A stretch of 64,000 nucleotides of DNA from Rhodospirillaceae bacterium SYSU D60007 (GTDB lineage: Bacteria > Pseudomonadota > Alphaproteobacteria > Reyranellales > Reyranellaceae): the NCBI GenBank assembly GCA_003574685.1, contig QOCQ01000019.1, positions 1 to 64,000 of the forward strand, given 5' to 3'. The translations under genes were made by a program, and so were the position numbers. Each line of letters opens with the position of its first letter. Position 1 is the first letter of the stretch. Shown here piece by piece: positions 45,790-54,422 of this stretch. The notes under the pieces are model-generated. The model was not told the DNA's origin. It saw nothing but the letters and a program-made list of their open reading frames with translations, and did not search any database.

Positions 45790-46140
45790 ATGAGCCTCCT
45801 CGACTGGCTCTGGCGCCTTCCCGATGGCCCGGAGCATTCCATCATCGCGGCCGTCTTCTTTTTCGCCACCTTCATCCCGTGGCGGCTCGCCGGCTGGTCG
45901 CATCCGGCGATCGTGGGCTGGCTCGTCGGCACCATGTGGATCTACGCCCGGGAGATGGCCGACGCCGACTCGGTCAACCGCGAGCTGCTCGACAACGTCG
46001 CTGTCCTGTGGCCGGGCAACTGGCACGCCGACTCGCAGACGGATTTCTACTGGCCGCTCGTCACCAACACGCTCCTGCTGCTGATCCTCGAAGGCGTCGC
46101 GTGGTGGCGCCGGCGCAAAAGCAACCAGGGTCCCGCCTAG
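45790..46140 (+). CDS. Small membrane protein in the effector-like cluster
   Basis: The 116-residue product has two hydrophobic segments, HSIIAAVFFFATFIPWRLAG and a C-terminal PLVTNTLLLLILEGVAWW followed by a positively charged RRRKSNQ end. Between them is NRELLDNVAVLWPGNWHADSQTD. I recognise no family; a holin-like or integral membrane role is possible but not shown. ATG 45790 is just after family-A repeat copy 3. Its stop converges with the DUF4329-like gene, overlapping it by 4 bases. Confidence 0.6.
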   Translation: MSLLDWLWRLPDGPEHSIIAAVFFFATFIPWRLAGWSHPAIVGWLVGTMWIYAREMADADSVNRELLDNVAVLWPGNWHADSQTDFYWPLVTNTLLLLILEGVAWWRRRKSNQGPA

Positions 46141-46736
46141 CGGCGCGCCTCTGCCGCCATCCGGCGGGCGAAATGCGAGGGCGGAGACTTGGCCCAAGTC
46201 GCCAGCGGCTTGCGCGCGTTGGGCGTGTAACGCTGGATCTGGATGTCAGTGACGACGTAGATCGAGAGCATCTGGTGGGCATAGCCCATTTTTCGGGCCC
46301 GCTTCGAGAGGCGCCTGATCAGCCCGATATCTTCGCTCTCGTCGTCCGGGTCATCGGGGTCGCCCGAGAGGTCGCGCCATGACTTGCCCTCCAGCAGTGT
46401 TAGCGCCGCTTCGTACAACGGATGCTTGGGCACATGCGTATGCCAGAAGGCAACCGCGACGGCGTCGGGCGGCGCGAGCTCGCCGCGATAGCGAATCGCG
46501 TCGGCGGTACCGTCCCGCTGGATGGTCAGTCCGTACTTGCCGCTCGGCTTCCTGAAGACGATGCCGCCAAACTCCCGGCGAGCATTGTAGCTGGTCTCGA
46601 AGTAGTAGTTGGCGGCATACCAGACCGCAGCGAGCTCGGTGTCAAACTCGTGCGGATCCACGTTGGGATCCACGAGGCTCCCGAACGGCGTTACGCCCTT
46701 GAACAGCGACCGCGTGCATCCCCTGTCCGCTTCCAT
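46137..46736 (-). CDS. DUF4329-like protein with HTH-type His motif
   Basis: The 199-residue protein has EFGGIVFRKPSGKYGLTIQR followed by VAVAFWHTHVP (His99, His101) and an acidic DDPDDESEDIGLI stretch. This arrangement of E-GG-I, then HTH, then acidic residues resembles DUF4329, a JAB/deaminase-like fold often found at the C-terminus of Rhs and polymorphic toxins. Whether the active site is complete I cannot say. No signal peptide is seen. It converges on the small membrane gene, and the next gene upstream on its strand is the Cys-His-Asp protein. Confidence 0.6.
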   Translation of the reverse strand: MEADRGCTRSLFKGVTPFGSLVDPNVDPHEFDTELAAVWYAANYYFETSYNARREFGGIVFRKPSGKYGLTIQRDGTADAIRYRGELAPPDAVAVAFWHTHVPKHPLYEAALTLLEGKSWRDLSGDPDDPDDESEDIGLIRRLSKRARKMGYAHQMLSIYVVTDIQIQRYTPNARKPLATWAKSPPSHFARRMAAEARR

Positions 46737-46904
46737 CGGAGCCCCTATGGCCTCAATACGGAGTGAGGCATCACCTATAGAACCCCTTTGGCAAACTTTT
46801 ATTCCGGGCAGGCGCGGTTTCCTGATCGTCGTTTGCGCTGTTCGGGATGTGGCGGGGGGGGTACTCAGTGGGCCATGCCGTCGCGACGCATCCCGGCAGG
46901 TGCA

Positions 46905-47498
46905 TCATTCTACGCGTGCGTCCGATTGAAACCATTTCTGCGTCATCACGCTGCCCCTGCCGCAGCTATAATCATAGTCGGCGCCAGGACCGGCGGCTTT
47001 TGAAACCCTCCTCCACGGATCGCAAATGACACAGCGCGGTCCCCATGAGAGTGAGTTTCTTGCGTCTCCAGACCTCCGTCCGATCAGGACGAAGTTATGA
47101 TCACCATTCTTTATTTCCATCCAGTCGATGGGTCGAACGCCGTTATCCAGCAGATACGTGAACGCGACCGCCGAAATCTCTCCGCAGTTGCCGAGCCCGC
47201 TCCTTTCAGCCCGTTTGGCCAAGTCTCTGGCTTGAGCAACCCCCGTCTTCTTGTCCAGCAACTGGTCCAGAAAATAGGCTGGCCGAGTTGCTAGCTGCCC
47301 GACAAAGGATCCGCCGTAGGACTTCAGAACGTCGCGCACATCATTGCCGACGTACGGGATGACCGACCTTGCATATTTGACAGCCAACTCGGCCCATTTA
47401 AGGTTGTTCTGAAGTGCCTCGGCATCGCTGTTGACCTGTATCCGTTTGACTTGTCCCCAATACACGTTCGGAGCCTGAGGCACGGATTCTCCGCTCAT
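46905..47498 (-). CDS. Putative papain-fold cysteine protease/transglutaminase-like effector
   Basis: The 197-residue protein has GLGNCGEISAVAFTYLL (Cys105), NGDHNFVLIGR (His134) and CVICDPWRR (Asp160). That Cys-His-Asp order, with GNCGE, GDHxF and DPW contexts, is typical of papain-like toxin domains. The first 90 residues are helical. No signal peptide. The family is not one I can name. A run of eight G lies just beyond its 3' end (46850-46860). It is the last gene before the tRNA-Lys element. Confidence 0.6.
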   Translation of the reverse strand: MSGESVPQAPNVYWGQVKRIQVNSDAEALQNNLKWAELAVKYARSVIPYVGNDVRDVLKSYGGSFVGQLATRPAYFLDQLLDKKTGVAQARDLAKRAERSGLGNCGEISAVAFTYLLDNGVRPIDWMEIKNGDHNFVLIGRRSGDARNSLSWGPRCVICDPWRRVSKAAGPGADYDYSCGRGSVMTQKWFQSDARVE

Positions 47499-47880
47499 AG
47501 GACCCCTCCCCCTGCATGACTGCGGTCACGACGTGTAGCTGCGCGGGCCTACGATTTGCGTTTCATTATGAGCCGGTCAGAAGGACGGCGTTACATTCTT
47601 TCGGGGTCTGTTCGGGTGATCCCGGCACAAAAAATCGCTGAGCGCTGGAACCATCGCTCTGCACGCCATCGACCTGGCGCCGTTCCAGGTCTTCGATCTG
47701 GATAGCCGGGGCTCGCCGCAGGAACAGGCCCGGATCATCGGCGCGCGCCGCATGGTGCCGTGGCAGGCGGTCCAGGCGACGGCGCGGCACAGAAGGCCGT
47801 TCCGTGCACGGGTGCTTACCCGATCCTTGTTTGGAGTTAACTGAGGCCGGTGCGTACGTGCTTTTTTGCCTTATTTCAGC
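47499..47880. other. Gene-free gap left of the integrated element
   Basis: This 382-base stretch has no convincing gene. A short open stretch at about 47655-47780 on the plus strand (HAIDLAPFQVFDLDSRG...) has coding-like composition and may be a remnant of a displaced gene. The rest shows no recognisable signal. Confidence 0.4.
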
Positions 47881-47927
47881 TTGGTGAGCCCGGAGGGGAT
47901 CGAACCCTCGACCCTCTGATTAAAAGT
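47881..47927. repeat. attL: 47-bp truncated copy of tRNA-Lys 3' half
   Basis: This segment is identical to 54948-54994. It covers the encoded CCA end, acceptor strand, T-arm, variable loop and anticodon stem and loop through the UUU anticodon. Beyond it the sequence no longer matches tRNA, so it is not a functional gene. Confidence 0.92.
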
Positions 47928-48012
47928 TATCGGTCCACCGTTGCATCGTGTTTCCGGCACCATTCCAGAGTTTCATCCGATGCTGAGAAGAACGGCACTA
48001 TTTTAATTTCCC

Positions 48013-48063
48013 GTTTCCCCACGTTTCCTGTAGTTTCCTTCCCGGTGGGTACTCCGTGGGTCC
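48013..48063. promoter_or_regulatory. Phased GTTTCC motifs and GTGGGT repeats upstream of the integrase
   Basis: GTTTCC occurs at 48013, 48023 and 48033, exactly 10 bases apart, so all three face the same side of the helix. GGTGGGTAC (48044) and CGTGGGTCC (48055) follow, 11 bases apart. The GGTGGGTAC motif recurs twice at the other end of the element (54851, 54862). These are candidate arm-type integrase sites, integrase promoter operators, or both. Confidence 0.45.
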
Positions 48064-48099
48064 AGGACCCGCGCAGGACCCACCGCCGGGAGGGCACAA

Positions 48100-49467
48100 A
48101 TGGCCACTGCTAACAGCGAGGAAACAGGTTCCGGACGGCTCACCAAGCGGGCCATTGACGCGGCCAAGGCCGGCCGCACGGCGCGGTGGCTGTGGGATGG
48201 CGAACTGAAGGGGTTTGGTGTTCGGCTGCACGCCAGCGGCGTCAAGTCGTTCGTGTTCCAGTACCGCGCGGGCAAGGGCCGGGCGGCGCCCAAGCGCCGC
48301 TACACCATCGGCACCTATGGCACCCTGACGCTGGACAAGGCCCGCGACATTGCCCGCCAGCTTGCCGGCAAGGCGGCCGGTGGCAGCGATCCGCTCGCCG
48401 ATAAGCGCCGCGAGGCCCTTGCCCAGCGGGAGGCCCGGCAGAAGGCCAGGAATGCCCGCCAGAACACCGTCTCCGGTCTGGCGGCCCGTTTCCTCGACCA
48501 GCACGTGAAGCCTCACAATCGCAGTGCCAGCGAATATGAGCGCATCCTGAATCGGTACGTGCGGCCGGTATGGGGCAGCCGCCCTGTGACAGACATTCGC
48601 CGCGCCGATGTGGTGGCGTTGCTCGACGGCATCGTGGCCGGCACCGGGCCGGGCACTGCGAAGCCCCGGCGCCGCAAAGGCCAGACCGCCCCGCCCCGCA
48701 GCCGCGACCGGCGCACCATGGCGCATCACGTGCTGGCCGTAATTCGCAAGATGTTTCGCTGGCATCAGGCGCGGGACGAGAATTTCGTTACGCCGGTAGT
48801 GGCCGGCATGTCGCCGCTGGTGCGGCCCGGCGAGCGCGCCCGCGACCGCATCCTGTCGGATGACGAGCTGCGGGCCGTCTGGACCGCGCTGCACGCCACC
48901 GCCTACCCCTTCGGCCCGCTGGTGCGGTTCCTGTTGCTGACCGCCCAGCGGCGCGAGGAAGCGGCCCAGGCCTGCTGGGATGAAATCGACCTGAAGGCCG
49001 GCACCTGGACCATTCCGGCCGCACGCTACAAGACCAAGCGAGCCAACGTGGTGCCCCTCAGCGCGGCAGCGCGCAGCATGCTGACGTCCCTACCCCGCAT
49101 TCAGCCGATGCCGGCCGAACCCGGCAGCGAAGCGCCGCCGCCCGTGTACGTGTTCACCACCACCGGCGACACGCCGTTTTCCGGCTTCTCCAAGGCCAAG
49201 CGGGCGCTGGACGACGCCAGCAAGACGAGCGGCTGGACGTTGCACGATTTGCGCCGCACTGCCCGCACGCTGATGGTGCGCGCCGGCGTGCGCAGCGACA
49301 TTGCCGAGCGCGTGCTGGGCCATGTCATCGGTGGTGTTGCCGGCGTCTATGATAGACACGATTACATCAGCGAGAAGCGCCACGCGCTGGAGGCGCTGGC
49401 CGCCGAAATCGACCGCGTTATGAACCCACAGCCCGCCAAGGTAGTGAAGCTGCGGCGCGCGAAGTGA
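48100..49467 (+). CDS. Tyrosine-type integrase
   Basis: This 455-residue site-specific recombinase has an N-terminal DUF4102-like arm-binding region (LTKRAIDAAKAG...WDGELKGFGVRLHASGVKSF), a core-binding domain (SEYERILNRYVRPVWGSRPV) and the catalytic domain. Catalytic residues are seen as Arg in TAQRREEAAQ, His-x-x-Arg in LHDLRRTART, His in VLGHV and Tyr in GVYDRHDY. It is expected to recombine the tRNA-Lys core at 47881 and 54948. It reads away from the attL site. Confidence 0.96.
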   Translation: MATANSEETGSGRLTKRAIDAAKAGRTARWLWDGELKGFGVRLHASGVKSFVFQYRAGKGRAAPKRRYTIGTYGTLTLDKARDIARQLAGKAAGGSDPLADKRREALAQREARQKARNARQNTVSGLAARFLDQHVKPHNRSASEYERILNRYVRPVWGSRPVTDIRRADVVALLDGIVAGTGPGTAKPRRRKGQTAPPRSRDRRTMAHHVLAVIRKMFRWHQARDENFVTPVVAGMSPLVRPGERARDRILSDDELRAVWTALHATAYPFGPLVRFLLLTAQRREEAAQACWDEIDLKAGTWTIPAARYKTKRANVVPLSAAARSMLTSLPRIQPMPAEPGSEAPPPVYVFTTTGDTPFSGFSKAKRALDDASKTSGWTLHDLRRTARTLMVRAGVRSDIAERVLGHVIGGVAGVYDRHDYISEKRHALEALAAEIDRVMNPQPAKVVKLRRAK

Positions 49468-49567
49468 GGCATACTTGCCGTTGGCGCGGCTAGGTTGGCC
49501 GCCGAACATCCCGCACCGCACGGGACCGCCGCGCCGACTTTCCATGCGGGCGCGAGCGGTGGCGTGA

Positions 49568-50782
49568 ATGGAGCGTGTACTTCCTGCTGGCTATGTTTCT
49601 CTTGGTGCGGCGTGGTTGGAATTCCAGACAAAGCACCCTGACTACGCCGGCAACTTGCCCCCACCCGGTAATGCACGAGCCGAAGCCGAATGGCACGCTC
49701 GACACAATGAAGTGATAGGCCGCCTTGAGTCCCTTCTACTGGACTCCCTGACGAATGATGAACTGCACGACTACGTCCTGATTCGCCATCGCGACAACAC
49801 ATGGACGGAACATCGGTTGCCGCGCGAATACTGGCGGGATGCAGACGGCAATACGCCGGGCTTTGCGGCGTGTAGCTTCGCTACTGGCGACGTTGTCGGG
49901 TGGTTGTTGTCGGACGCCGACAAGCATCTTGACGGCGCCCCCTTGGTTTTCCGCGAGCGAGATTGGCAGGACTGGTTGGCACGCCAACTTGCAGCGGCGC
50001 AACCAGCGCCGGCGACGAACGATCCGGACGCATTCAGCTTGACGTACTGGACTCTGATTCAGACGGTCGCCTGGGTATTTCTGCGCAACAGGCATATTGT
50101 GGAGCTTGTGACCGGCGATGCTCGATTGTCGAGGCAATATCGTGCTGAGGCGTTGCTTCCTGATGGTCGGAAGGTGATGGCGACACAGAATGTCGGGCGA
50201 GCAACAGACCTGACCTTGGACCTGTATGCAGCCACAAGCGGAGATACGCACTTCAAGAGTGCAGTGGAAGCGGGTGAAGCAATTCTGGAGCGAATGCGCG
50301 CCGGCGAGGTGGTCGGCTACGGTAGAGAAAACGGGAGTGGCGACATGAAGGAAATTCCGCCGATCTCCATCATCGACGCCAGTCTCAACCTAGATCCCGA
50401 AGGGATAGGCCCGAAATTTGGAAAGGCAACGCGCTGGCAAGACGTTCGCTTCAAGCGCGCCGACATAGTCGCGCTGTGGCCAGGTGAAGGTGAAACGGGC
50501 CAGTCGCCGACCCGCGAAGTAGCGCGCCAGAAGGAGCAATACGGGAGTCGACGTAAACCTTCCGAACAAGAGCTGACCGACTGGTATCAGCAGCGCATCA
50601 GCCAGTGCGAGGCCATCGGTGAACGGCCTTCCCGCAAACAGGACGAGCATGCGGCACGCGAGGCGTTCGGACCGGGCCTCAGTCTTCGGGTGCGAGCACT
50701 TCGCCGCAAGCGCGCACCGGCCGCGTGGAAAGGAACTGGCAACAAGGGACACAAGTTGGCGGTCCGCTCTGGCAGGAAATGA
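49568..50782 (+). CDS. Hypothetical element protein, 404 residues
   Basis: I do not recognise this protein. It opens with ERVLPAGYVSLGAAWLEFQ and has an Asp/Trp-rich first half (WLLSDADKHLDGAP, WTLIQTVAWVFLRN). The second half is charged and ends in a basic tail (LRVRALRRKRAPAAWKGTG). Similar proteins occur near AlpA-like regulators in proteobacterial integrative elements, from memory only. Codon use is less GC-biased than in the neighbouring chromosome, consistent with transfer. A nucleic-acid role is suggested only by the basic C-terminus. Confidence 0.7.
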   Translation: MERVLPAGYVSLGAAWLEFQTKHPDYAGNLPPPGNARAEAEWHARHNEVIGRLESLLLDSLTNDELHDYVLIRHRDNTWTEHRLPREYWRDADGNTPGFAACSFATGDVVGWLLSDADKHLDGAPLVFRERDWQDWLARQLAAAQPAPATNDPDAFSLTYWTLIQTVAWVFLRNRHIVELVTGDARLSRQYRAEALLPDGRKVMATQNVGRATDLTLDLYAATSGDTHFKSAVEAGEAILERMRAGEVVGYGRENGSGDMKEIPPISIIDASLNLDPEGIGPKFGKATRWQDVRFKRADIVALWPGEGETGQSPTREVARQKEQYGSRRKPSEQELTDWYQQRISQCEAIGERPSRKQDEHAAREAFGPGLSLRVRALRRKRAPAAWKGTGNKGHKLAVRSGRK

Positions 50783-50878
50783 TCTGGCCGCCAGATTGCC
50801 AATGCTGACTGCCAGAGCGACAAGCCTCTGAATGCCCACGTTGAGACGGCGTTTTCCGTCTCTTTCACGTGAGGCATC

Positions 50879-51112
50879 ATGCTTCCCAGCGACAACAACG
50901 GCGATACGGGCGCGCCGCAATACGTCCGCACCGGCCGGCTTGCCGAACTGACCGGCCTCAGTCGCAGCTACTGGAACAAGAGAAGGGTCTACGGCGACGG
51001 GCCGCCCTTCATCCGCTTGGGCGGCGCGGTCCTGTACGAGCTTCGCGCCGTACGCGCGTGGCTGGCGAAGCGCCAACGCGCCAGCACCAGCGAGCCTGAC
51101 CATGCTGCCTAA
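50879..51112 (+). CDS. AlpA-like / MerR-type helix-turn-helix regulator
   Basis: This 77-residue protein has the HTH pattern VRTGRLAELTGLSRSYWNKRR followed by GPPFIRLGGAVLYELRAVRAWL, which is the AlpA/excisionase-like winged-helix layout. AlpA-type proteins activate integrase or act as recombination directionality factors in prophages and islands. The position in the middle of the element, upstream of the winged-helix genes, fits that role. Start ATG 50879. Confidence 0.82.
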   Translation: MLPSDNNGDTGAPQYVRTGRLAELTGLSRSYWNKRRVYGDGPPFIRLGGAVLYELRAVRAWLAKRQRASTSEPDHAA

Positions 51113-51153
51113 CGAAAACCCCGGCGCGGTGATCCAGACCGCGACCGGGGCAA

Positions 51154-51390
51154 GTGTTTGTCAATCCCCGTGAATTGGAGGCTGACTTGGCCAAGGTAGA
51201 CAAACGGGCGCGGCGCCGCAACGGGCCGGCCCCTTCCCCTCTCCCGCTCCTCGAATACGGCGAGCGCCAACGGTGGGCCGCCTTGCCGCTCGCCGCGCGC
51301 ATCACTGGCCGGCGATTGGGAATCACGTCGGCGGCGCTGGCGCTGACGATTGCCGAGCTGGCCGGCATCGGCGGCCGGGAGGATCGCTGA
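51154..51390 (+). CDS. Small hypothetical element protein
   Basis: The 78-residue product starts at GTG 51154 and contains RRRNGPAPSPLPLLEYGE and ARITGRRLGITSAALALTIAELAGI. It is short and basic at the N-terminus. I recognise no domain. Its TGA shares one base with the ATG of the next gene, so the two are coupled; that coupling is the main support for it being real. Confidence 0.55.
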   Translation: MFVNPRELEADLAKVDKRARRRNGPAPSPLPLLEYGERQRWAALPLAARITGRRLGITSAALALTIAELAGIGGREDR

Positions 51391-51755
51391 TGGCGGCGCT
51401 TCCCCGTATCGAGGCTTTCGCGGTCGAGGGCGATGCGCACCGGCCGCTCGTCGTGCGGGGCCAGACAGCGCGCGCCTTGTGTGCGCTGGTGGCGGCCGGG
51501 CCGCGCGGCGTGACGGCGTTGGATGTGTCCGGCACCTGGGCCTATCGCTTCGCAGCCTACTGCCACAAGCTGCGCAAGCGCCACGGCCTTGCGATCCGCA
51601 CCGACCGCGAGCCGCATCCCGGCGGCTGGCATGGCCGGCATGTGCTCGAAACGCCCGTGGTCATCGTCGGGGACGCGATTAGCGACGGCGCATCGGATAC
51701 CGGTAGCGCACCGCCGCGCGAACCGCTGGATGGAGCAGGCGATGGGCCGGCGTAG
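51390..51755 (+). CDS. Winged-helix-like element protein
   Basis: The 121-residue product has RPLVVRGQTARALCALVAAG followed by PRGVTALDVSG, AYRFAAYCHKLRKRHGLAIRT and GWHGRHVLETPVVIV. This is the shape of a winged-helix domain of the kind found in proteobacterial islands next to Rep-like proteins. DNA binding is likely; the target is unknown. It starts on the last base of the previous stop and overlaps the next gene by 14 bases, so the three genes form one operon. Confidence 0.65.
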   Translation: MAALPRIEAFAVEGDAHRPLVVRGQTARALCALVAAGPRGVTALDVSGTWAYRFAAYCHKLRKRHGLAIRTDREPHPGGWHGRHVLETPVVIVGDAISDGASDTGSAPPREPLDGAGDGPA

Positions 51756-52440
51756 GAAGGTCAACGCCACCGGCCGCAGCAACCGCGAAGGGCGCCATGT
51801 GCGGTTGTACGAATGGATGATGCGCGGCTGCGCCTTTGACAGCCTCAGTTTTGGCGCGGTGCGTACACTGATTGAACTTTACCGCCTCTTCAACGGTGAG
51901 AACAACGGCGAGCTCTTCATGAGCGCCAGAGAGCTTGCGAGGCGATTGCACTGCGGCAAGAGCCTCGCAGCCGAATTGCTCGCCGAGCTGCACGCCAAGG
52001 GCTTCATCCGTCCCAAGCAGGTTGGAGCCTTCAACGTCAAGCGCGGGCCGGCAACCGTGTGGATTCTCACCGAACATCCGCACGCCGGCCATTTGCCGAC
52101 GAAGGATTTCATGCGCTGGCAGCCACCCGAATCCGGGCAGGAAACTGTCTGCCCCGGCAGACAGAAAAAACAGAACACGGTCCACGCTGACGGACAGACT
52201 GTCCACGCTGGCGGACAGTTGAAAACAGCCCAATCGGAAATCGTGGAAAATCAAAGACCAACTGTCCGGGCTGGCGGACCATTGAAGGCCGATCCGCCCG
52301 ACTCACGGTCCACGCTGGCGGACACAGATAGTATACCAGGGGGTGGGGAACTGACGGAACGGGTCGCGCCGGCAAAACCGCGTGCTTCGTCCCGCCTCGC
52401 GCCGCTTCGCTCACTCTCTGAAATCCGCCGTCTGAGCTAG
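51742..52440 (+). CDS. Helix-turn-helix protein, possible replication or regulatory protein
   Basis: The 232-residue protein has a conserved first half: RLYEWMMRGCAFDSLSFGAV and ELFMSARELARRLHCGKSLA...ELHAKGFIRPKQVGAFN. The second is a helix-turn-helix of the kind found in Rep-type and GntR-like winged helix proteins. The second half is low in complexity and has three variants of VHADGQTVHAGG/RAGG. Start ATG 51742 is preferred over 51730 because of spacing to GGAGCAGG. A replication role is a guess. Confidence 0.62.
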   Translation: MGRRRKVNATGRSNREGRHVRLYEWMMRGCAFDSLSFGAVRTLIELYRLFNGENNGELFMSARELARRLHCGKSLAAELLAELHAKGFIRPKQVGAFNVKRGPATVWILTEHPHAGHLPTKDFMRWQPPESGQETVCPGRQKKQNTVHADGQTVHAGGQLKTAQSEIVENQRPTVRAGGPLKADPPDSRSTLADTDSIPGGGELTERVAPAKPRASSRLAPLRSLSEIRRLS

Positions 52441-52641
52441 GCAAACCCCGCGTGTCGCAACGCACGCACTCTAGATTTGCTCGACTGTAACCAGACGCGC
52501 GTGCGGGACGCGGAAAGCAGAACAGGGCCGAATGGGTCGCCTTTTGCATACAAAGAAGCGGGACCTACTTGACGGATGCGGGCGCTCGCATTCTCATGCA
52601 GTTATGCAACCGCGCAAAGCGGTCCTATGGGGAGGAAGGCG

Positions 52642-53328
52642 ATGTTGGGAGTTTTTCCGATACGGGGGAGTTTGCTGATCGTCGTACTTGCACTCGCCGC
52701 GTGCGACACTCCCGCACAACAGGAAGTCCGGCGCATTGAGAGCGAGTCTCAGCGCGTAGAGGCGCTGGTCAAGCCGTGCTTTGAGCGGGCCTTGGCTTCG
52801 CCGAGCGCTCTCGCCCTGAAAGACAAGCTAATTCCGTATGACTTAAACACGCCGGTGCCGCTCACGCTGCTAGCCGACGACACAAAGCCCACGCCGGAAC
52901 AAGTGCAGGCGATCTTTGCCCTGCACGCTGAATATCAACCGTGCCGGAAGCTGGCGCTGGAAAATCTGGGTTCCATCAATCCCGGTTTGGTAGCGATCTT
53001 TGCCGAGCACTACGCCCGGCAGGACGAACAAGCCGTTCAGCTCACTAAGGGGGCGCTTACGTGGGGCGAGAACGCCAAGGCCGCCCAGCGGTTGAGGCAA
53101 GAAACAACCCACAAGCTGGTTGCCCTCTGGCAACAGATGAACCAGCAGCTGGCCGCTTCGCACGCAGCTGAAATCGAGCGCCGACAGCGCGCCGGGCAGG
53201 CCCTTCTGATGTGGGGCGTCTACCAGCAACAGCTAAACCAACAACAGCAGATGATTAACGCCATGAGCCGGCCGGTTGTCACCAATTGCAGTTACGTGGG
53301 TCGCCAAATTCAATGCAGGAGCTTCTAG
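52642..53328 (+). CDS. Predicted lipoprotein, unknown function
   Basis: The 228-residue product has a lipoprotein leader ending LALAAC (Cys about residue 21). The mature part is helical and Gln-rich, with DEQAVQLTKGALTWGENAKA, LVALWQQMNQQLAASHAAEI and YQQQLNQQQQMINAM, ending in a Cys pair (NCSYVGRQIQCRSF). I recognise no domain. A very strong Shine-Dalgarno (GGGGAGGAAGG) precedes ATG 52642, so the longer open frame is not used. It is probably cargo. Confidence 0.7.
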   Translation: MLGVFPIRGSLLIVVLALAACDTPAQQEVRRIESESQRVEALVKPCFERALASPSALALKDKLIPYDLNTPVPLTLLADDTKPTPEQVQAIFALHAEYQPCRKLALENLGSINPGLVAIFAEHYARQDEQAVQLTKGALTWGENAKAAQRLRQETTHKLVALWQQMNQQLAASHAAEIERRQRAGQALLMWGVYQQQLNQQQQMINAMSRPVVTNCSYVGRQIQCRSF

Positions 53329-53415
53329 GGAGGCAGGAACGCTTTGGGGCAATCTTGACTCGACTGCGAGGCTGCCAGTTAGCCAATTGATTTAGGAAAA
53401 TCCTGCGAGGCGCAA

Positions 53416-54039
53416 ATGGGCGGGTACGGTTCCGGACGACACAGAGGCAGGCCCACCAGCGAGGCGTGCGGATCGTACGTGCTGGAGTCGTGGCTGCTGG
53501 ACCGCGCCAAGGTGCGGCCTGGCATCCTGGGCGCTGCGACGTTCCCTTACCGCGACGGCTTCAAGGTCAAGCTGACCATAGACACCCGCAACGGCGCCTG
53601 GCACTTCATCGACTTTGAGCACGCGCGGCACACCAGCGACGCGGCTTTGGAAAAATACCGCGTCACGTTGCTGCGGACGTTCCCCCGCTTCGGCGACGCG
53701 CGCTGGTGGTTTGAATGTCCGCGCACCGGCAATCGCGTCGCCAAGCTGTTTCTGCCGCGCGGCGGGCATCGGTTCTGGAGCCGGGCCGGCTATGGTCTGG
53801 GCTATGCCTGCCAGCGCGAAACGCGGCTGGACCGCGTCCACCGCCAGGGCGCGAAGCTGTGCCGCGAGCTGGGTGACGCGGCATGGTGGCCTGAAAGCCT
53901 GCCATCGAAACCCAAGTGGATGCGGTGGCGCACCTATGAGCGGAAGCAGGAACGATTCGATGAGCTGGTGATACGGCTTGACGTGGCCTTTGTCGCGAGC
54001 GCTCAAAGATTGCTCGCGCGATATGGCCGCCTTGGTTGA
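53416..54039 (+). CDS. Conserved hypothetical mobile-element protein (MGGYGSGR type)
   Basis: The 207-residue protein opens MGGYGSGRHRGRPTSEACGS and has WWFECPRTGNRVAKLFLPRG, then RAGYGLGYACQRE. This opening and the strand-rich C...P.TG..V..L...GG..F.CR..Y block are familiar from hypothetical proteins of proteobacterial prophages and islands. Function is unknown. The Cys residues might bind a metal. Confidence 0.72.
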   Translation: MGGYGSGRHRGRPTSEACGSYVLESWLLDRAKVRPGILGAATFPYRDGFKVKLTIDTRNGAWHFIDFEHARHTSDAALEKYRVTLLRTFPRFGDARWWFECPRTGNRVAKLFLPRGGHRFWSRAGYGLGYACQRETRLDRVHRQGAKLCRELGDAAWWPESLPSKPKWMRWRTYERKQERFDELVIRLDVAFVASAQRLLARYGRLG

Positions 54040-54148
54040 GTCTGGCGCGCCCTTAACCTTCCTCCCGGCCAGCCCCGACGCGATCGGCCGATACCGCGCT
54101 GACAGTGGGCAGCACCGGTGCCCGGCAGCGGCTTGAAGCTCCTCTCGC

Positions 54149-54173
54149 AAAAAAAGACCCCGCCGAAGCGGGG
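54149..54173 (-). terminator. Intrinsic terminator, minus strand
   Basis: CCCCGC-CGAA-GCGGGG forms a 6-bp stem at 54158-54173, followed on the minus strand by a run of seven T. It is positioned to end minus-strand transcription coming from the 54.4-54.7 kb gene. The rest of the 54040-54422 gap shows no gene. Confidence 0.8.
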
Positions 54174-54381
54174 CAGTGCGAGGATACGGCCGACCGTCGC
54201 CTGGTCGGCGAGAATATACGGAACGCCGCCCGGCGGGTTCCGCCCAGGTTTCTTCGAGACTTCCCACTGTCGAGGCCGACACTGGACAGACGCACGAACT
54301 GCTGAAGCACGGCGGGAGCGTGCCGATTGCATGCCTCTGGCTATTCGGGCCGCCAGCCCTGTGCAACCGCTGTATTCGGAC

Positions 54382-54404
54382 AAAAGCGGGCGCCATGTGG
54401 CGCC
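54382..54404 (-). terminator. Second minus-strand terminator-like hairpin
   Basis: GGCGCC-ATGT-GGCGCC (54389-54404) is followed on the minus strand by CGCTTTTG. It lies about 19 bases after the stop of the 91-residue gene. The T tract is only four long, so it may be partial, with the stronger one further on. Confidence 0.6.
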
Positions 54405-54422
54405 TGTTAGGAGCGGTTAGTC

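Noticed and set aside
47881..47955. A second tRNA-Lys gene
   Set aside because: Only the 3' half matches; after the anticodon loop the sequence diverges and no D-arm or 5' acceptor strand is present.
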